Assembly: GCA_903813345.2 (NCBI GenBank) | Contig: CAIIXF020000006.1 | Coordinates: 27,845,936-27,909,935 of the forward strand | Source: Owenia fusiformis | Taxonomy: Eukaryota; Annelida; Polychaeta; Sabellida; Oweniidae | Direction of reading: 5' to 3' | Length of the DNA: 64,000 bases | Part shown: piece by piece, positions 50,001-59,000 of the stretch | How the letters are laid out: the number at the start of each line of letters is the position of its first letter | How positions within the stretch are numbered: the first letter of the stretch is position 1 | Position numbers and translations under genes: made by a program | Notes under the pieces: generated by a model | Database searches by the model: none | What the model was told of the DNA's origin: nothing | What the model saw: the letters and a program-made list of their open reading frames with translations, nothing else

Positions 50001-53000
50001 GTTCAAGGAATTTATCAAAAAGTACACCACATCTTCCCAGCTCAAACACCATCTATAGCTCAGATTCAACACTATGTGACGAAAAACCAAAGGAAGTTTA
50101 CAAACCTCGTTTTCGCAAGAAAAAGGATTACTCTCCACCGACCCAAAAACTATATATACCAAAAAGACAAACAGACACAGAATCGATAATTAGTGAGTCA
50201 GTTTCAACGGCATATGAGTCTGGATATTACGCTGACCCCGAACTTGAATCCACAGACCAGGAAGGAGGGTTTGATGCATCCCCCTATCTCGAGGGGCCCA
50301 AACCTTGGTCCCCCATGCACAGATTCAATACAATCCTCTCCCCAAGGTATGATGATTCGGACAGTGACGACGGTGGATTTAAACGATCATCATCAACCAA
50401 AAGTTCGCCAACTAAAACCAAACGTCCAGAATTCAACAAAAATGGGTATAAACAGATTGAAAACACCAATCATCATTTGTATGGGACATTGCTGTAGTAA
50501 CAAAGTGTTTTCCGATATATACTTTTGTTTTACATTATGTATGTTCATTGGTTAGATAAGTTTAAAGTGTTAAGATTATGTATGGTGAAACTTGTGTGTA
50601 TAGTTAATACTTGTTTCTCAGTAAGTCCTCATTCTGATCTGATGATTTAGTGGTTTGGTCAGGAATCAAGAATGTGCTGGTAGCATAGAAGTCAATGGAG
50701 ATTTATCTATGTCTGCTTGTATGTCCTAAAAGAACTTAACAAAGGTGTCTACAAGACAGAAGTGTTCACCAGACAAGGTGTTCTCCAGACTGTGGGATCA
50801 CCAACCAGCATTGTTTACAAGACACGGTAGTTCACAAGAAAAAATATTCATTAGAGGTATTCACTGAACAAGCTGATCATTAGACAGATATGTTCATCAA
50901 GCATCAGAGCATCAAAAGGAGTGTTTACCAGACAGAGGTGTTCACCTGAAAAATATTCATCGAAGAGGTGTTCATTATAAACTGGTTTTCACTATTTCTG
51001 CATCCTCCCCACACAGGCCTTCAGAACTAGTACCTCATTCCTCTGGAAGTATGAAGAAGGTAGGAATGTAGTGGATGAAGTCTTGAGCCCTACGTTGTTC
51101 GGAGGATGCTGTTTCTGTATCAAACATAATCTAAACTCCATAATCATTATTGATACATCACATCCATTGTGCTGTTAGTACAATGAAAAGCCAATGGTGT
51201 AGTATCAAAGAATGATGCAAAAGCTCATCATGTGAGCTAAAAACCAGTGAAATCCAAATTGCATTTTTAATTGTTTTTTATTTAATCATTTTAGCATAAT
51301 CCAAATTGTGAAACAGTCAGTGCCACTGTCACATTAGCTCAATTTGAAGACAAAAAAGTATGTTAAGGGATGGGGTAATAGAAGTTAGTGATCAAACCCC
51401 ATGATACCATGAGTTTTTATGGTATCATAGCTATGAGGGCTGATTTGGACAAAAGAGGCACACTTAGGTGTGGCCCATTGAAGGAACCCCAGGCCTGCAG
51501 CCAGGGGGTCTGTGGGTTTCATGAAATTTTTCACCATTCTGAATCATTTTCAAGTAAATATGGGTCAAAGTTGTCAAATGCGATCACCCTGGAATTTTTT
51601 CGAAAAGTGCCCCCCCCCCTTGGCAAAAGCAGGTAATGGGCCTAGAGCCCCCTCTTATTAAATGCCGACTGAAGGAACATGTCTACCTCAGAGCAATGAT
51701 GACGTCCTCAACAGTTTGAATCTCTCAGTAACTCTTGAATAGTTTCTCTTGCCTTATTGCATTTTCTCCAACGAGACCGAAAGATGTGTTTAGAATGTTA
51801 GGCCCGAGTAATTTAATTCTATGTTTATATTCATTTTTTATATTTTTAATTACGATAATTTTATTAAGATGAAGAATCATTTGGCGACAATATTGATTAA
51901 AACACAAATACCCTGTCAAAATAAATGAAATATGTTAGAGTCAAGATTTATTTTCAATGTTGCACGGTCCTTATTCATTATTTCCTATGCATTTGCACTG
52001 TGATTTGAAACAAATAACAGAGGATATGATAAACACATAATTTATTTACTCTTAGCCTAATCTTGCATGTGAAACAATCATATTGAAGTATCAAGTCAAT
52101 AAAACATGGAGTATTTTGTATGATATATTTCTATACCTACAGTACTTGTATTTTTGTACTAAATAAGAAAATATTAATTGTTTTCCATATTTTGTCTCAA
52201 CTGAACATATCATTTGTATAAATATCATATCCTATGGTATACTTAGTACTAACATACCTTTGGTGTTTAGTTTTTGAAACAAAACTGAATACTTAGAGGG
52301 GTCAATGTGATTCTGAGGTATATTTTAGATTTCTTCCAGATTTATGTATCATTTTCTAATATTTTGTAAAACTGAAATAAACATAATATATGGTACTGCA
52401 CCAAAAATGTTTTGTAGTTTAGTATATACAGCAAATGAAAGAAGAAATCACCATTTAAAGTGTTTCAAATGTATCATTTGTGTTAAGTCCAACCAGGAAT
52501 GTGTATAGAAGCAATAATAAATTGATCAGACAGTGCTGCCATCTAAAAATAGGCTACAAGAATAATATTACTAAAATGTCACAAGAACCAACAAAAGTGT
52601 CAATCAATTCCTTGTGAACCTGGGTGCATTTCTGGAAAAATTAAAGAATCAAGAATCAAAAATTCAAGAACCCCTATGTCAATTGTTTTCTGATTTTGAC
52701 ATCATTTTTTCTTAATTGCTCCTAACAATATAATGAATTCAAGAGTTTCTAAGTTTGAATTACCCCAGAAGTGCACCACTGGGAGAGATATTAATTTAAA
52801 CCAAGCCAAACTTACCATCTTCAGTCTGTTTGGTATTGCCAAGGGAACCATCTGCAGATAAGTAGAGCAGCATTGCCCCGTTTGGTGGGAGCTCTTTAAA
52901 CCCGGAGGCTAGAAAAGTATTGAGCTGGCTGAACGTGGGTTTGTACAGGAGATACTTGTGGGGGTTGTCTCGTTTGTTCAAGTTATTGTTATCCCCCTAT

Positions 53001-56000
53001 AAAGGAAAAAGCATTTCTAAAAACCTTGAATTTATTACTCTTAAAAAACTTGGTTGTTTTGATTGTGAGGTTTTAAGGTCTGAATTTTATAAAATAAATG
53101 TAGATGTACTTTTAAGGTTTAAAAATTTGGGAGCAACTCGTAATGTTCAATGAACTTTTGCCAATTTCAATTTTTTTTACTTTTAGGATTATTTTAAATG
53201 CTCAAATATCTTATAAAAATACATATTCTAAGAATATGTTGTTCACATCTAGAATATATATGCAAACTCCTTTAATAAAGAATGGTATATTTGGCATTGC
53301 AGCTGAAGCTACATGTATATATCATAAAGACCCTGCATCAAAAAGTTGCTACATTGCCTGGAACAATGCATCAATTAGTTGCTGCATGGCCAAATCATCA
53401 GTATACAAAATATCAAAATAGATAATGTATATAATTGAAGGTGCAAGAAATTAAAAATCATTCCCCACAAGAAACATAAAATTGTAAATCTTAGTCATGA
53501 AATATGCACATGCAAAAATGAACAATAAAACATCATTCATATTTTGGTGAAATTCAAAGACAAAATACAAATTGAAAAGTGCATGATGCATAATTGTGTA
53601 TGAACATAAAAAGTTCATATCTGTAACTACATGTACATTGATAAAAATATAATATAAATCTTAAACACCTCAAGATGTTTTTAATTTGAGAAAGACATTT
53701 ACAAAAAAACAGTCATTTTACAACTTGACATATGTTGACATCACAATGAAGGACATGACATCACATCGAGAGAATATAATGACATCACAATATAATGACA
53801 TCACAATTAAATGATCGTACCCAACCAGTTACTGAGGAATCTGAAGGGTAGCGCTTGAGGGATGCTCGATACTACAAAATACCACACACTTATCAGTTGA
53901 GCAGTTCTTTTATAAGCTGCATCATTTTCATATCTATATCATCCAAATGTTTAAGGAAACATGTACTTAAACAATTCAACATATATTCAAGAGTTACATT
54001 GAAAGGTGGAATCAAAGCTGGTCCACAGCAGGTTGATACTAACTTGAGTTATTTGTATCCAAAATGGTGGACAGAATTAGTTCGATATTGTCAAACCTGT
54101 TTTAGCTAAATCAAGTAAACAATCAAGTACAGTACAGTCTGGATTCAAACTATTTCATTGTAAACAAATACACAGAAATCTTCAAACATCTCTTGTAGCG
54201 CTATTGGCAGTTTCAAAGAAAACTAATTTCCTTAGGAAGAAGCTAACTTGAATGACTTGTTATAGTCTTTAGGTTTTCTTTAAAATTGTTTTGAGGTAAA
54301 TTGTTCAAAATTTTCATTAACTTTTTTAGTTTGCAAAGTAGTATTCTAGATTTTGCTCGAGGTTTAGTAGAAAATGGTTTATCAATACTTCAACAAATTT
54401 TGTCTACCATTTTGCGGGATGAGACTTTCATCCTGTATTTCACCAGTGGTTCAAGGCACTCAAAAGAAACATTCATGTTAGCTATGAGTAAATCTTCGAT
54501 GGAATATTTTTGACATGTAGCACATGTGAAATGGCTTTAACCAGACATTACATGTAGGTGGGGAAAAATGTAAAAGTATGTATTAGAAAAATCTAGGATG
54601 AAGAAATCGTAGGGAGAAATCTATTTTTATAAGAATAAAATTAATAGAGAAAAACTCCTGAGAATTTATTTTATGAATACTCAGGTATGTCCAGGTTGAT
54701 GGATATTTTAAGAAAGGGTAAGTGTTCAAGAAATTTCAAAATAAATCACTCACAAAAGAGGGAGTTTTCCCCGGGGCAGGGGATGCATCGTATATCTGTG
54801 TGCTCGTCAAATCCTCCTGCGGCTCACGCTCTAAAGTTTGTAGCATACGGAACATGTCCAAAGTCAGCTCACTGAACTTTACCTGCGAGTAAGATATACC
54901 ATTCATATGGTGTACATGCTTTTGTTTGGCCATTTGGATTTGTCATTTCATAAATTGGTGCATTCGTTTGGTGTTGGTGATGTCTCGAACATTGATTTGA
55001 CCATTTCCACAATGGTGCTCAATATGCCAAATGTGGTGAGTACTTAAGTGAAGTGAGTGTGGTGAGTAGTTATCATATTCCCATCAGGGGGTATTCCATT
55101 ATGTTTCCAAAGCCATTTTCTTGTTAACTTGTGATGTTACACATACATAAATTGGGGAAGATGTTACGTAGCATATTTATAAGTCTACCTCTACTTCAGA
55201 TAAAAATTCTTTCTTAAAAGGTGACCTTTCTACTGTATGGTATTGAAGAAACTTAGCACTTCACAAAACACCTACCTGGTCGTTGCAGTTCCCTACGATG
55301 AACACTTCCTGTAGGGTCAGGTACACTGGCGCCCCCTTTTCTAGAGGTGGAGTATTGAGGGGGGATAACCTATGGGATAACACTATCGATGATGAGTCTA
55401 CATCCACCACATTTAATATCCCATCTGCCTGAAAATATATGGGAAAATAAATCATTAATACAAAATGGATATGTAATATATATGACGATGATGCAATTTC
55501 AGTAAAATTGTTTAATTCACTCAGGGTATGAAAAACGAAAACGAATAAGAAGATAAAACAATGCACTTAAATGTCAAAGAAGATATTTATTATGGCTAAC
55601 CTCCCAAAGCAGTTAATAAAAACACAGAATTGAATCCTGTACTAAGGGCTTATGTTAAATGTCAGACCATTCCAGTGGGGATCAAACCCACAACCCCTCG
55701 CTATCCAGGCAAGAGCTTAACTTGTTCGAATCCATATTTTAACATGAATACATGTATATTACATTCCTTTTTCGAGCCAAAGTCAAAAAGAACCTTATTT
55801 CTGCATATTTACTTATTTCAACATGATACAGCGCAAAATTATTGTAATACCCATACAAAAATCATGCAGATAGTATATTTCTTTATAATACCATATATGG
55901 TCATATCATCAAATATAAAAACGATGCACATGATAAAGATTTTACCAAAAATTCTAAATGATGTTAAATTTAAATCAACCTTTTCCATCTTCAAGGGACT

Positions 56001-59000
56001 AAAATATTGTTATGGTTTGTGTTAAAAGAAAACTTTTTGTGGTATTTCCTGTCAATAGGGAGGTTAAGATACACTGGTTTTGAAAACTTGTACTCGAACA
56101 TGTGGAATTATATGGCATTCTAAGGATAAGTTCTCCCCTTTGTAATTTTTATTTGCCCAATGTATTGTAGACTAGGTAAATTAGGTCCCTGAGAAAATCA
56201 ATCGAGACAGGCATCCAGACTCAAAGTAGATGGAAGTGACCTAAATAAATTTAATTATTCAATTATTTTGCTATTCTATATTCAATAGCATATATGACAT
56301 GAAAAAAAACTTAATAAAACAAACTCCAAATAGCCTCTCGTCTTGATTTTTCTACTTGACGGTTTATAACATCATCTACAATTGAGAATCTGACCTTTAA
56401 TACGATCCCTATAATCATATTATCTTCTGCACTTTTATCTGACTAATTCCGGATACAGTCTAGCTATCAGCCCCTGTGACCCCCCCCCCAATTATATAAG
56501 GTATTATATACAATAAGTCGCAATTAACTGGTTTAACAGTATGGCCATATTGTAGGTTCCATAACCTCTATTAGCCCTAATAGAGAACTAGATAGATCAG
56601 AGTATAGTTTAGGTATCAGCCCCTGTGACCCCCCCCCCCAACTCTATAAGGTATTATATACAATAAGTCTTAGTAAACTGGTTTAACAGTATGGCCATAT
56701 TGTAGGTTCCATAACCTCTGTTAGCCCTAATAGAGAACTAGATAGATCAGAGTATAGTTTAGCTATCAGCCCATGTGACCCCCCCCCCCCCCAACTCTAT
56801 AAGGTATTATATACAATAAGTCGTAATAAACTGGTTTAACAGTATGGCCATATTGTAGGTTCCATAACCTCTGTTAGCCCTAATAGAGAACTAGATAGAT
56901 CAGAGTATAGTTTAGCTATCAGCCCCTGTGACCCCCCCAACTATATAAGGTATTATATACAATATTATATACAATAAGTCGTAATAAACTGGTTTAATAA
57001 CCTCTGTTAGCCCTAATAGAGAACTAGATAGATCAGAGTATAGTTTAGCTATCAGCCCCTGTGACCCCCCCCCCCCCAACTATATAAGGTATCATATACA
57101 ATAAGTCGTAATAAACTGGTTTAATAACCTCTATTAGCCCTAATAGAGAACTAGATAGATCAGAGTATAGTTTAGCTATCAGCCCATGTGACCCCCCCCC
57201 CCCCAACTCTATAAGGTATTATATACAATAAGTCGTAATAAACTGGTTTAACAGTTTGGGGACATTGTAGGTTCCATAACCTCTATTAGCCCTAATAGAG
57301 AACTAGATAGATCAGAGTGTAGTTTAGCTATCAGCCCCTGTGACCCCCCCCCCCCCCTATAACTAGTTGGCTACACACCTTCTCACACAGGGGATGTATG
57401 TAGTTGGGGAAGGGGGGCTCACAAGCAATTATAGCTAGACTATTGGGACAGGAAAGATGACTAATGTTATATCTATACAAAATATGGCATAAATATCTAC
57501 TGATGTTGAAACTCAATGGAATCAATCGCTTGATTCATTAAATAGTACCATTCAGTTATTTAACCAAACTGCATTGAATGGCGATAAAATTTGATATGTG
57601 TTATTAATATCTGATGATTTATGACAGTATAAAACCAAAGAGTTATGCACTTTGCCAGTAAAGTCTGACTTGAGATTTACCCTGTATTAGATGTTATATT
57701 GGTAGACTTCAAACTGTCTCTAGTACTGTATATTAGATTATAGAGAATCAACAAATCTATATGATGGTTGAGGTGTCTGGTATTCTGGTTTTATTTCCTC
57801 ATTTTGAGTTTATAGTGTAAAGTAGATGACTTCAATTAAAAGTTTGGACAAATCATATAAAGGCATTCTATTCATATATACAAATGGAAAGGACACAACT
57901 GACCCAGAGTATGGGTCTAAAATTATACCACTAATGTTATGGAATTTTCGAATATCTTTACCTGAGATTCTAATTTCATTAATAAAAAACCTCATTCACA
58001 TAAAGATGTGTTATTTCACTTTCGTTTTTTGAAAAATTCGAAATGAAAAAAACACATATCAATACTTATTATCCAGCTTGGGACTGAACAATTCACAGAG
58101 CAATGGTTATATGTTTACTTTTTTAAACATGTTTTAGCGATTAGTGGCTGAACTACATCCAGGTCTGATACAGACTGAAAAGTGGAAAATATATGCAATA
58201 CTGGGCAGGGCATTGATTATTCAGAATGAGTTATTATAAACTGTTCTTCCTAGAATACTTATCTGATAAACGTTACATTAATTATTTGTATTCGCAAAAT
58301 TTTCTGACCCCTTGTGGACGCTACAATGCAATAATAACTCCACTGACAATTTCCGCCCCATTTGTTATGACGATATTGCCTGAATGAGGATTGCCCATTC
58401 ATAAAATGATGCTTCAACAAAATTTAATTTTCACCTTTTGCAGTAAAAAATGCTTCATATTCAAGTTTCTTAAATGACAAAATTATGCAACATTCAAATC
58501 AATTTACTCGCATTCTGGAGTTTTTGTTTCATTATTATTATTTTCCAGGAAAAGCTGGCCAATTTGACTCGCCTGCATAGGGGTAATTAATCATTTTACA
58601 ATAGTAAAAGCCTATTGGAAGTGATTGATAGTTTCTTATGAGAGTTCTATGATTTAGCATGTCTTTTGGGCCTGTAACAATACATTTAACCCAAAATCTC
58701 CATTCTAATTCACAACCTCATAATGAACATTTTTAAGATCGTAATTTTACAAGCAAGGTGATTTGACAATTTTTTGGCCTGTTTGTGTATCTAGGTTTCT
58801 GCATTTAACAATATTATTCAGTGTAATATATAGAAGGAATGATATCAGTTTCTCCATTTGGGGAAAACATGGGAGTTAAAATTACAAAGCAAAACATGAA
58901 CATGAAAACTGTTACCACCTGCCATATGTTACAGACACCAACCACCAAACACCAACCACTGAATACCAACAACCAAACACCAAATGGTATCCACTTGTGG

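Noticed and set aside
55630-56025. 131-codon plus-strand ORF
   Set aside because: AT-driven composition, starts in a SINE-like segment and lies in a SCAI intron without splice support.
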